Assembly: GCF_040712315.1 (NCBI RefSeq)
Contig: NC_134017.1
Span: 2,262,001-2,326,000, forward strand
Direction: 5' to 3'
Origin: Castanea sativa
Lineage: Eukaryota; Streptophyta; Magnoliopsida; Fagales; Fagaceae
DNA: 64,000 bases
The position numbers and the translations under genes were made by a program. The notes under the pieces were generated by a model, which did no database searches, was not told where the DNA came from, and worked only from the letters and a program-made list of their open reading frames with translations. Positions 22,467-33,616 of the stretch are shown here, one piece after another (the first letter of the stretch is position 1; each line of letters opens with the position of its first letter).

Positions 22467-23578
22467 AGAGTTATGGTACGACTAGCATAAATAAGAAAAA
22501 GAAACAATTATGTAAAAATGGTATGAATAAATTGCCATAGAACAAGATTAAGAGAGTTGAGAAATCACACCAAAAAAAAAAAAAAATTGTACACATCCCT
22601 TTGGCCTTAAAGGATAGCATCATGGGCAATGCTCCCTCTATAATTGACTAAGAAGAAAGACAGATGGGACTGCCAACTAATAATCTATCTCCAAGTAAGG
22701 AACTTAAACAAATTTTGATGACTAGATATTTAGAGTTATTCAAGGATCAGAACTTATTCAAGTCTATTCTCATAACTATCTTATGTTGGAGACTGAGTCT
22801 ATGGGTACATATTGACTCACCATTTTTTTTTTCCACCCCTCACAATCAGCCACATCATATAATTATGAAAATAAGTGTGAAATATATTGTGGTCATAGAA
22901 TTTTTCCATAATCCATGATATTTTGTCATATAAAACTTGTGGAGTCTATAGAATATATTATGAGTATGGCTCCAGTTAGCTCAATTAGTAAATTTTATTG
23001 CTATCAAATAAGAGATCTTGCGATAGTTATGGTACGACTAGCATAAATAAGAAAAATAAACAATTAAGTAAAAATGGTATGAAGAAATTGCCATAGAACA
23101 AGATTAAGAGAGTTGAGATATCACACCCAAAAAAAAAAAAAAAAGAATTTGTACACATCCCTTTCGGCTTAAAAGGATAGCATCATGGGAAAATGCTTCC
23201 TCTATAGTTGACTAAGAAGATAGACAGATGTGACTGCCAACTACTAATCTATCTCCAAATAAGGAACTTGAATAAATTTTGATGACCAGATATTTAGAGC
23301 TATTGTAGGACCGCAACTTATTCCACGTCTATTCTTATAATTATCTTATGTTGTAGATTGAGTCTATGGGTACATATTGACTCACTACTTTTTTTTCCCC
23401 CACCAAATCACAGTCAACTACATCATATAATTGTGAAAATGAGTGTAAAATATATTGTGATCTTAGAATTTTTCATAATCCATGATATTTTGTCATATAA
23501 AACTTGTGGAGTATATAGAATATATTATGAGTATGGTTTTAGTTAGCTTAACTGGTAAATTTTATTACCATTGAATAA
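22467..23578. repeat. 556-bp tandem duplication found only in unit A
   Basis: Sequence starting TTATGGTACGACTAGCATAA at 22471 recurs at 23027. Both copies run through TTTGGTAC/GGCTTAAAGGATAGC-type blocks and GGGTACATATTGACTCAC and end in GAATATATTATGAGTATGG plus a tRNA-like A-box phrase. Unit B has a single copy (about 49560-50110), so the duplication followed the segmental duplication or unit B lost one copy. Short frames inside (22664-22918, 23358-23546) are not genes. Confidence 0.85.
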
Positions 23579-23714
23579 GAGATCTTAGCTTCAAACTTGG
23601 CTTACACAAAAAAACCAATTTATGTCTTAATTTGATAATAAGAGCAACTATCATGGAGTGAGACCCATAGGTTTAAATTTTTTAAAAGGAGAAATTAGGT
23701 ACAATATCTTAGGT
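23537..23714 (+). repeat. tRNA-derived SINE-like repeat, copy 1
   Basis: It begins TTAGTTAGCTTAACTGGTAA (A box) and has a weak B box at about 23585 (GCTTCAAACTTGG), then a body phrase CATGGAGTGAGACCCATAGG and GAAATTAGGTACAATATCTT. The same family appears at 34895, 50075 and 61005. Here the element is followed by a block missing from unit B. Confidence 0.65.
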
Positions 23715-23980
23715 GCAGAACTCATTAATATTTTTCTTGGAAAATAAACAATATTTTTCATGAGTTTTAGAAATAGAAAAGGTTTGTTCAACAGTTCTAG
23801 CTTTTTATTTAGAGAAAATACTTTTTTTGGTCCAATTTAGATCATAAACAGATTTAGTAGAAATCTTAGGAATATTCCATTTTCTAAAATCTGGGTACTC
23901 ACTTTCTCCAACAGTGAGGTCTTCTTCATTCACAATATCAGGAGGACAACCAGTTTTAGAGCTAACAGAAGAGTCGGATC
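23715..23980 (-). pseudogene. Coding-like relic, unit A only; possibly from a retroelement
   Basis: On the minus strand about 80 codons can be read with one internal stop (TAA near 23803). Composition is protein-like (acidic stretch NEEDLTVGESEYP, then KWNIPKIS) and unlike the AT-rich flanks. Unit B has no counterpart between the SINE-like body and the Helitron start. I do not recognise the family with confidence; a retrotransposon or pararetrovirus-derived polyprotein fragment is an inference only. Ends are approximate. Confidence 0.35.
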
Positions 23981-23982
23981 TT

Positions 23983-25019
23983 CACATATATATCTAAAAG
24001 CTAAAGTGTATAATTTATTGTTGCTATGCTTTTGTTGAGCAACATCAATGGCCACATCATCCACTTATTTTCTACCTCTTCTTTTCTCTTTTTAAAATTT
24101 TCTTCTCCCTATTTAAAAAAAAAAAAAAAATCTTTTTATTAGTCCACACCTACTATGAGACTCCTCCAACCTTTCCCCTCCACCTTTGTCTCTTTATATT
24201 CCCACCACTCTCTACTTTACCATTAAACTTCTTTTATCATTTTCTCTATCTAAAAATTTGAATTTTTTTTTGCTCTCAATTTTATTTTGTATAAATTTGA
24301 TATCATTTCTTCCATTCAATCCATATTTTTCAACACTAAAACTGTAAGTATTTTGTCTCTCTCTATTTTCTTTTAGTGGATTTTTGTTCTTTCTCATAAC
24401 TCTAATTAAGGTTGATGGGTTTTTTTTTTTTAATTTTTTTAAATTTTACAAATATGCGTTTTGGTAGTGTATTTTTAATTTCTCATCACAAAGTATTTTA
24501 CATTTTATAGCTTTAGTTGAATATTGGTTTGGATTAATACGTAGTTTTTTTTTTTTTTTTTGGAAATAGAAATTTGAGTTTATATAAATACACAAAATAT
24601 ATGGTTTCGAACTTGAAATATGCCTACCAATTGTTTAAGTAAAAAAATTTATAAAATCTATCTTTTATTTCTTTGATTTCATTTTAATTTGGGTTAAATT
24701 AATATTGTAATTTTGTGATGAGTTTTGATTATTATAATTATCTCCTTATTCCTTAAGAGATAAGAAATCAGAATAATAAATTTGAAACTAATAAAGTTTA
24801 GTTGTATATTAGGCAAATATAACCCACTACAACAAAGTTTAGAAAAATATGGTTCACCTTAAACAAATATTAATCAAACATAAAAAAAATAGAATGATAC
24901 ATTTGTAAAGATAAAAAGATAAAAAATAATTGTAGAAATTTGTTTAAAAAATAGACAATACTTGAAGTAATTGTTACTTTACATATATATTCACACGCAA
25001 CATGTGAGTCTACGGCTAG
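23983..25019 (+). mobile_element. Non-autonomous Helitron, shared by both units (copy A)
   Basis: The 5' end reads TCACATATATATCTAAAAGC and the 3' end GTCTACGGCTAG after an imperfect hairpin (CACACGCAACATGTG). The counterpart in unit B (50271-51212) has cleaner ends: it starts TCTATATC after A, has the hairpin GCACGCATCCCGTG and ends CTAA before T. Helitrons begin TC, end CTRR after a short hairpin and insert between A and T without target duplication, which this fits. No Rep/helicase is encoded. Because both units carry it at the same place, it predates the duplication. Confidence 0.65.
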
Positions 25020-25315
25020 CAAAATTTAAACACTCAATGTTTTCTTTTTCAAGACCAATTAAATTTAATAGAACTATGTATTTGAATTTAATTAGAGAAT
25101 TTAGTGTACTACGCTTAAATTAGTGTACATAAGTTTTTCCTTTTTCTAATAGCCTATGTTCTAAGTGATTGGCTAATTTAAAAAGGTTGTGAAATTTTGT
25201 TTGTATCACTGTAACAACTCTTACTATTACTACTGCACTAGTCATTTGTCCTTTACTTTTCCTCTATTTGGATTATATATATTTTTTTATTGCCTTGCCA
25301 TTGTCATCTCACTTT

Positions 25316-25378
<63 letters not shown>

Positions 25379-26423
25379 TTATTTATTTATTTTATTGCCT
25401 TGCCATTGTCATCTCACTTTCTTGTTCAATCAATCATGCTACAAAATGACAATTATAATAACCTTTTCAATATGGACAAACAAAAGCACCCAAAGATGGC
25501 ACTTTAATTAACATACAATATATTGATATCCAGCTTCACATGTTTATGGCCTATACATATTGATTCAACTAACCTTCTAGTCAATCTTCTTGCTTAGAAG
25601 GTGCTCTGGCTATCCAGTTTGTGTAATCTTCAAAGGTTTTCAGCTCTCATTGGTAAGCTTAACTGAGGCCAAATTTTATTGTCTTGTAAAGTTACACTAG
25701 TATCTAACTGCTCATTACATCATGCTTATTGGGTCAAAGCAAACTATTGATTGGCTTACATATTGATTGGTTTACATATTGGGTGTGAGCTGCTAAAATT
25801 TCAATCAGATTTCCCAAGTGAATGGTGTGCTTGCAAATTTGACTTTTAAGATCAACACTTAGAAACTTGCAGGGGCTGTGTGTTATTACTTATTAAGCAC
25901 ACTAGAAGCATATTTGGACATCCCTTGAAAATTGTAATTTTTCCCCAGTTGTGTTTCATGTATAGAAATACTATCGGTTTTGGTGATATATCCATTTACA
26001 ATGATGGACTGAAATATCAAAAGCTGTTTTGGGCAATAGGGTGAGAGATTAGAGGTTTGGAGGGTTTAGAAGGACCCAAAAATATTAGATGTGCTTGTAT
26101 TTAAATCTAATTTAAGTACAGATTTACTGTACAATGAACTGTTACAAGAGGATGCCTTTTATTGTATTCTGATACTTTCTTGTGGATTGTTTTAGTCTCG
26201 TGATATAAGCATGGTTCTTTAAAACCAAACATCAAATCTCATAACCTTTTAAGTAAACGCCATGGTTCCAAGTGTCCCCTTCAGAAAATCTCTGCTATTA
26301 GGTCCAAACATGCCTTAGTCTTCTAATATGTCTATCATAGATTGTGCTTCTGATCTTTGTTCAGATTTATTCTAGGAACAGATTATTGAAAAATTGAAAA
26401 TATGTCCATGTTTCCAGGATAAA
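25020..26423. other. Upstream region of the hydroxy-acid oxidase gene, copy A
   Basis: Noncoding, with a (TA)n microsatellite at 25318-25372 flanked by a direct repeat of TTGCCTTGCCATTGTCATCT (about 25289 and 25396). From 25500 it is well conserved with 54200-55150. The sequence TTTCCAG just before the ATG at 26424 looks like a splice acceptor, so a noncoding leader exon probably lies upstream. Confidence 0.5.
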
Positions 26424-29400
26424 ATGGTAGGTGAACCAGTAAATGTGAATGAATTCCAAGAATTGGCTAGGGAAGCCCTTCCAAAAATGTACTATGATTT
26501 TTATGCTGGTGGAGCTGAGGACCAGTACACATTAAAAGAGAATGTGGAAGCATTTCATAGAATCATGTAACACACTAAACCTTCTAATCTTAATAGAGCG
26601 AACTGGGTATGACATTTTATTATCTATTCAATTTTTATGGCTTTCTCAGGATTCGGCCTAGAATTCTTGTGGATGTAAGCAGAATAGATATTTCAACTAC
26701 TGTATTGGGGTACAAAATCTCAGCACCGATTCTGATTGCTCCAACTGCCTTGCATAAGTTGGCACACCCTGAAGGTCTAAATCTTTAACGAAGAGTCCTC
26801 AGCTGAGACTTCCTTTCCCCCTATCAAATGCTTATGTTACTTGGTGTTTTGTTGCAGGAGAGGTTGCCACAGCCAGAGCAGCCGCTGCATGTAAAACCAT
26901 AATGGTATTGAAACAATAATTTGAGTTCATACTTACACAGGGTGCTAGCTCGCTGAAATATATTTTACTGTAGGTTCTATCCTTCACGTCGTCTTGCACT
27001 GTGGAGGAGGTTGCTCCAGCTGCAAAGCTGTTCGGTTCTTTCAATTATATGTACTGATTTATTCTTGATCTCTTATTATTTCTATTTTAATTTTTATGTT
27101 GCTAAACTTTCCTTAAATATTATCTTATTAGGTAGAAACACACTGAAATTTGGTAATTATTTGTGAGTAGGTATACAAGCAGCGAGAAATAGCAGCCGTG
27201 TTGGTGCAGAGAGCTGAGAGAAATGGATACAAGGCACTTGTTTTGACTGTTGATACTCCCAGATTTGGTCGAAGGGAGGCAGACATAAAAAACAAGTAAA
27301 ATATTATTTCTTTTCCTTCTATAATTTGATTGCCTTCATAGTTTGGCATAGCTGCTTTTATAAAAGGGGACAGGATTGACATTTGAACTTTAATACCAAA
27401 GATATCTTATTTATTTGTCTTTCATATTGATGCAATGAGTTATGTCAAATGCATCTCATTAAACAATAACTGTAATAACTCCTGCAGAATGGTTGCACCT
27501 CGACTGAAGAATCTTGAGGGTCTCTTATCAATTGAAGCTGATTCTGTGAGTGGAATAGTTTTCCATACTTTTGAATCTAAATATGCCTGCTTAGAATGAT
27601 GAGGTTATTCTATTTACCAAGTTGTCTAATATTTTCTTTGAGAAAAAATGAAAAATACACTGCTTTAACTGTACCATATCATGCATCCTTTTATAAGCCA
27701 AAAAACCCTCCATTAATCTGAACATCGTCATACAAAAAACAAGTGATAAGTGTGAAGTACTTAACACTATCTCTGTCTATCAATCTGAATTATTTCGAAA
27801 TACAAGGTACGCTATGTGTATGTCTCAAACATGCACACTCAATATGTTTCCTTCATTTCACAACGTGAACAAATATTTTTTTTCCTTTTTAAATCAATTG
27901 CTGTTTTTATCAGTTTTCTTATAAATCTTTCATTTTTTTTTTTTTTTTATTTCTTCCATAGAATTCTATTGCTGTTTTTATCACTACAGTTCACTACAAA
28001 TCACCAATTATCAGAATGTGGGATATGGCACAGTTTCTGCCTCTGCACAAACTATCTTTAGATTTGAGAATGTAGTAGAGAAATGCATCTATCATGTGCT
28101 TCTGTTATTGTAAACCTTAAGATTACAATGGAGTAGAGGTCACAATATTTAACAAATTTACGCCAAGGACAGTGTCATATTGTTAAATCATAACTGTTAG
28201 TTTTGTTTAACAAATGTTTCTGATCATTTACTGGCTTCAGGTCTTCATTACATACTGCCTGTACGTGTGTACTGTGGCAGTACAATTGGTTATGTGGACT
28301 TGGACTAAAATTGTTATAACTATTCAGAAACAAACTTCTGCAGGATAATGGCTCAAACTTAGCAGCTTATGCCAACAAGACTATGGATGCTTCCCTTTGT
28401 TGGAAGGTATAAACCAGCAACTAAGTAGATTACCATTTGATATGCTTGTTCAAATATGTCAGGACTTAAGTCTGACTAACTGGCAAAGTCTCACGGTTTA
28501 CTTACCAGGGACCTAGCACAGATTAGGGAAAGAGAGATTTTAAGGGTGGGGAGAAAAGACATGACATAAGTCAATGAGATATATGCAAATTAGTTGCATT
28601 TTACTAGATGAGTATATAAAAGATGCTACTGTAATGGTCATATTTTGTACTCTTTAATTTTAGTGTAGGCCGGGCAACACTCTAGAACCATGGTTTAATT
28701 AGTAAATTACAACATCTGCAGGACATAGAATGGTTAAAATCAATTACAAACTTGCCAATTCTCATCAAGGGAGTACTTACTGGAGAAGATGGTAAGATAA
28801 ACCTTTACTTTGGATGTTCCCATCTCTTTACTTTTTCTTCCCGATTTTCTCTTTCCCCTTTAGTAACAGGAAGAACCTTATTTGCCTTTTAAAACTTTTA
28901 CCCTCCAATGAAAAATTCAGTCATTTGTAATTAATATTTTAACCCATTAAATTTCTAAATGTAACCATTATAAGATTTTACTTTTATAATTGAAAAAAAT
29001 TCTACTCATACAGGAAACTCCTTAAATCCTTTTTTTACCTTTGGAAATTATAGTATAGGAGCCTTGTTGATCATCCTAAGTAATCTTCTCTTTCCATTAT
29101 TACCTTCTCTATCATCTCTGTTAAACATATTTATTTTCGTCCATGTAAATTCTACTACATTTGGTGCTCTTGATAGATTACTACATTTGGTGCTCTTGAT
29201 AGATTATTCAGTCCATATTTTTTTTTCCTGCTGTTCAACATCTCAAGTCTCCTTAACACTTGATGTGCTACTATTTGCAGCAATAAAGGCTGCAGAAGTA
29301 GGTGTTGCTGGGATTATGGTCTCCAATCATGGAGCTCGCCAACTTGATTATACGGATGCAACTATTAATGTTCTGGAAGAGGTGTGTCTCTATTAATTAG

Positions 29401-30664
29401 TGAAATTTCTTTGGTGGTAATATGGTAGCAAGACATCCTCAACAACATAACAATTTGTAGAAATTTTAAGCATTTTAATACAGGAGATGCACTTCTTATG
29501 AACTCCTGAATTTTCTGTTTGGATCTGTGTATAGTTCCTTGTATGCTCTTTGGCATTGCGAGTTCAATCAACAAGCTTAGCGTACATGTTTGAGGATACT
29601 TATGTACCTTTCGGTTACAGGTGGTTCATGCTGTCAGAGGAAGAGTACCTGTCTTCTTTGATGGAGGAGTTCGGCGAGGAACAGATATCTTCAAGGCATT
29701 AGCCCTTGGTGCACAAGCCGTCCTTGTAAGCTCTCCCCCCCTCCCCCCCCCCCCCCCCCCAAAAAAAAAAACTCTTTAATTAATTCAATTTATAAGAATC
29801 TTCTCTTATGCTCTTTTTGTTCATATGCAATGTTGAGCATGTAATTGATGTCACAATAGACGATGTATATTTTACAGTCATGCGCCAGTGTAATTGTTGT
29901 TGTTGTGTGTGTCTCAAGTGTCAATAGAAGTCTGTGCAACCAACTGATGCCTTTTGGAGATACAGCTCTGTCATACTGTGCTACTAGATTGCCATCCTTC
30001 TTCCTTTGCTTAATGCTTGAGTGGGAGCTTAACCAATTTGTGTCTAACTAGCATGTGAAAAAATAATTAAGCAAAACCTTGCTCAAATTGAATATCCGGA
30101 TCATTGAAATACTTTTTAGAGTACCATTGGATATTGTTGTGGGAGTGACAACTAGGGAGTCTACTAAGAGCCCCTTAATACACATGTTGGAACCCCATTC
30201 CAACCCGTAAATCTAAAGCCAATGGATTTGGACCCAACTATGTATATCATCTTTTCACATTCTTTACTTTTTCTTGATGTGGGACTCAACACTCACACAT
30301 ACTCGTAACAATTATATTACAAAAGATAAATCAGGAATAGGGAATTTGGGGTGCATTAAAATCTGGAAATTGTTAATCATAGCCACAACCAGTGTTTTCC
30401 AATCGAAAAACCCCTGATTTTTTTTTTATCTCTTATTTTGATTCTTAATCTTAAGTCTATTGTAATCTATATATGCTATTGCAGATTGGACGACCTGTTA
30501 TATTTGGACTGGCAGCAAAGGGTGAATATGGGGTGAGACAAGTCATCCAAATGCTGAAGGATGAACTAGAGCTCACCATGGCACTATCTGGCTGTCCTAG
30601 TGTGAAGGACATTACTAGACGCCATGTGAGGACTGAGCGTGAAAGACTCCATGCAATGCTCTAA
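26424..30664 (+). pseudogene. (S)-2-hydroxy-acid oxidase (GLO/HAOX-like) copy A, frameshifted in exon 4
   Basis: Eleven coding exons: 26424-26566, 26650-26774, 26858-26904, 26974-27050, 27171-27295, 27488-27545, 28344-28406, 28722-28791, 29281-29381, 29621-29725 and 30485-30664. All have GT-AG borders and, apart from exon 4, the same lengths as in unit B. Exon 4 is 77 instead of 78 bases: one T is missing near 27015 (GCTCCAGC versus GCTTCCAGC), which leads to a stop at 27190-27192 after about 137 codons, before the catalytic lysine and histidine. All later exons remain open in the correct frame ([32 protein letters not shown]), so the lesion looks recent. Alternatively it is a sequencing error. 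The family is FMN-dependent and peroxisomal. Confidence 0.85.
29731..29771. repeat. C run followed by A run in oxidase intron 10
   Basis: CTCTC8-TC18-A11 approximately, beginning six bases after the exon 10 donor site. Unit B has only a short C run here (58438-58444). Homopolymers this long are prone to length change and to sequencing error. Confidence 0.7.
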
Positions 30665-30880
30665 TAACATATTGAAGCATTAGGACAATATCCTGGACAA
30701 AGAATGATTCAGATCATTAATTTAATCATATATGAGACTATGTCAATTAAACTTTCTGCGTTGCTTACTGAATGTAGCACCAAATTCATTACATTTTTTA
30801 ATTAGTAGGGCCAACCTTAATTTATATCCTAAAAGTAAAATTAATTCAGTCACATGTAGTTCTTCCAAAAAGTTAAAAAA

Positions 30881-31904
30881 AGGGTAAATTACAAAGTTAG
30901 TCCCTATCCTTCACATTATATCTCAATTTGGTCCCTAACCTTTCAATTGTGTCAATTTGGTCCTTAACATTTTAGTGCTATGCTAATTTGGTCCCTGTTG
31001 TTTAGTGTTGATGAAAATTGCTGATGTGTCTAACGGGTTGATTAAATTATTATTTCCATGCCATGTAGGTGGACACCTGGAATGCCATGTCATATTACAT
31101 TTTTTTATAAAATGTGAGTGGCTGATGTAGTTCTTGCACGTCAGTGTCTATTTGGGATCAAATTCTAGATTTCCAAATAAATCATGATTTTAATTTCATG
31201 GGTTTTGCTTATTTTGGTTTATTAATTTATACAAATTTATTTTTGTGGCTTTCTGATGATGTAACTTTGCTATTTAATAAAATTAAATTGAAGTTTGATT
31301 TTGTATTGACAAGTTCTTCTGGGAGATTTGGTGTTTATACATGGTCCTAGGATGAAGAAAGTTGGTAGGACTTCAATAATAGATTAAAAAAAAAAAAAAA
31401 CTGGATCTTTGAGAACTTTGTTACTTTCCAGTTTCCACCGCAAATGTATTTTCTATGTTTTCTCTGTCAGTCCCATTCCTGAAATATGCAAAACACAAAA
31501 TAAGCACATGAACGAGTAATCCCACAACAAATCCCAACATCCAAAACAAGCAAAACCCAAGAAATTAAACCATGAAATATAAGTCTCTGATCCATTTTAG
31601 TTCAGCTAAGACAGAGAGAGATCGCAAGAGAGAGAGATCATGAGATAGAGAGAGCAAAAACTGACCGGAATAGAGCTAGACCTCGCCGTCGGACCTTGTC
31701 ATTCCAGGTGTCCACCTACATGGCATGAAAATAATAATTTAATTAGTCCGTTAGACACATCAGCAATTTTCATCTAACACTTAACAACAACGACTAAATT
31801 GGCATAATACTAAAAGGTTAAGGATCAAATTGACACAATTGAAAGGTTAGGAACTAAATTGAGATATGATGTAAAGGATAGGGACTAACTTTGTAATTTA
31901 CCCT
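30881..31904. mobile_element. Mutator-like element with long terminal inverted repeats (unit A only)
   Basis: 1024 bp whose two ends are inverted copies over more than 200 bases: both begin AGGGTAAATTACAAAGTTAG and continue TCCCTATCCTT, CAATTGTGTCAATTTG, GCTGATGTGTCTAACGG and CATGTAGGTGGACACCTGG. It sits in a poly(A) tract; unit B has the uninterrupted A run at about 59552-59564, and the extra A residues in A are consistent with an A-rich 7-9-bp target duplication. Long TIRs plus about 9-bp duplication suggest a MULE. The centre (31170-31690) has no transposase. Confidence 0.75.
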
Positions 31905-32024
31905 AAAAAAAAAAAAAACTCAGCCAGGTGTAAGCCGACATTTTTTTTTGGTTTTGTTTTTTGGGTAGGGATTGTCTCACACAGCTTATTTCACATTTTT
32001 TGTACACATCGCATTTTCACATTA

Positions 32025-32280
32025 ATATTAATTAATATATATATAAAAGTAGAGACCTCATGTGAGAAAGTATGAGGTTCTGCCAAGTAGCGTATTTTAT
32101 ACAAAGAGAATTGAAACATTCTCAAGTGTTATATTAGAGATAAGAACAATTTAAATATTGACTTTTTATTTCATTTTGGTTCATTGTTTCAAGACTTTTT
32201 TAATTAAAAAATAAATATTTTTTGTATCATTTGGTTCAATGATTCAAGACATATTTGTTTTTGTCTAATTAAATCAATCA

Positions 32281-32327
<47 letters not shown>

Positions 32328-33172
32328 AATAGATACCTCATGTGGGAAAGCATGAGGTTCTGCCAAGTACCGTATTCTATGTAAAGAGAATTGAAATATT
32401 TTCAAGTGACACATAGAGATAAAAACAAATTAAATAATAAATTTTTATTTCATTTTGGTTCATTGTTTCAAGACTTTTCTAATTAAAAAATAAATATTTT
32501 TTTGTATTATTTGGTTTAATGCTTCAAGACTTTTCATCTCTAGCATATACACACAAAACTCTTTGCATTTTAATATATGCATCATTTTCACCTCTTGTAC
32601 TTCTACCCCTTAATATATACCTACCCATAACCCTTCATGCCATACCATGTCAAATACACACAGACAAAAAAACGATGTCATTTACCTTCAATTTTTCAAC
32701 AACTCCTACCTAGCTCTAACATTGTTGTTTCATCTAATCTTAACCCGTATGAGTTGGCTACAACCAAAGAATAGGGTCTTGCATTTTATATTGAGTGATA
32801 ACAACAATTACGATTTTGATATTAAGGTCGGAAGTTGTAGATTTGTGGGTTTTGTAAATAATGTAGATGTGATTGATTGTAGGTGTTTGAAATGTTTATT
32901 TTGTTTTAGAATTAAAGAGAAAGAGAAAGATTCATTTTATATCAACTTTTATTCTATAATATTTCTCCAAATATATATTTTTTTCTCATTACTTCAATTA
33001 AATAATTATAATGGATATGTGTGTGCAATTTATAATTGTTACTTTTTATGATGAATTCATTATCAATAAAGTTCTATAACAATAATGCTATAATGCATAT
33101 ACAACATTCTTCAAAATTATCTTACATAATATATTACAATATTATCCGTGCATTGCACAGGTAACTTACTAG
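32025..33172 (+). mobile_element. Non-autonomous Helitron, unit A only
   Basis: Absent from unit B, where ATTTTCACAT joins TTTAAGTAAAG (about 59665). The 3' end has the hairpin CCGTGCATTGCACAGG (33146-33161) followed by TAACTTACTAG and T, the expected CTRR|T. The 5' end is less clear: AATTAATATATATATAAAAG, then GAGACCTCATGTGAG; the canonical TC seems lost. The first 240 bases are duplicated inside (32035-32265 and 32325-32545), separated by a (AC)n run at 32288-32322. No coding capacity; the 134-codon frame at 32647-33051 has no recognisable domain. Confidence 0.7.
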
Positions 33173-33616
33173 TTTTAAGTAAAGACATCACCCTCTTGTG
33201 TTTTAAAATGGGTACATCGTGAATGCAATTGTAAATATTATGTGTATGGATATGTGAAAAGGGACTGAATAAATATTTACTATTTGTATATAAAAATGAT
33301 AACAAAAAATAATGAATAATACTTTAAAAGGTTTCACTTTACTATTTGTAAAGTACGTGTTGTATTATGATTTACAAGTTGCATACTCCATGATGTGCAA
33401 AAAAAAAAAAAAATGATTAAGTGAGAAAATGAAAATAGTGAACAAGACTTGTGAGTGTTAGTTCCAAAACACTTCTTAAAATGATTTGATTATTTTCTAA
33501 CAAATTATAGTTAATACAATATATTAGATTTTCTGAATTTAGCTATCTACATTTGTTATTTTGAAAGTGATTAAAATTTTTTAAGTTTTTTTTTATCAAG
33601 GAAATATAATACATTA
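33173..33616. other. Spacer conserved with unit B
   Basis: AT-rich, no gene. It corresponds to 59669-59786 plus 60602-60920 in unit B, where an 815-bp GC-rich element interrupts it. Confidence 0.6.

Noticed and set aside
25189..25511. Three overlapping frames encoding Tyr-Ile repeats
   Set aside because: Direct translation of a (TA)n microsatellite.
32647..33051. 134-codon open frame after the AC repeat
   Set aside because: Inside a Helitron, AT-rich composition, not conserved in the related element at 53500-53900, which has stops.
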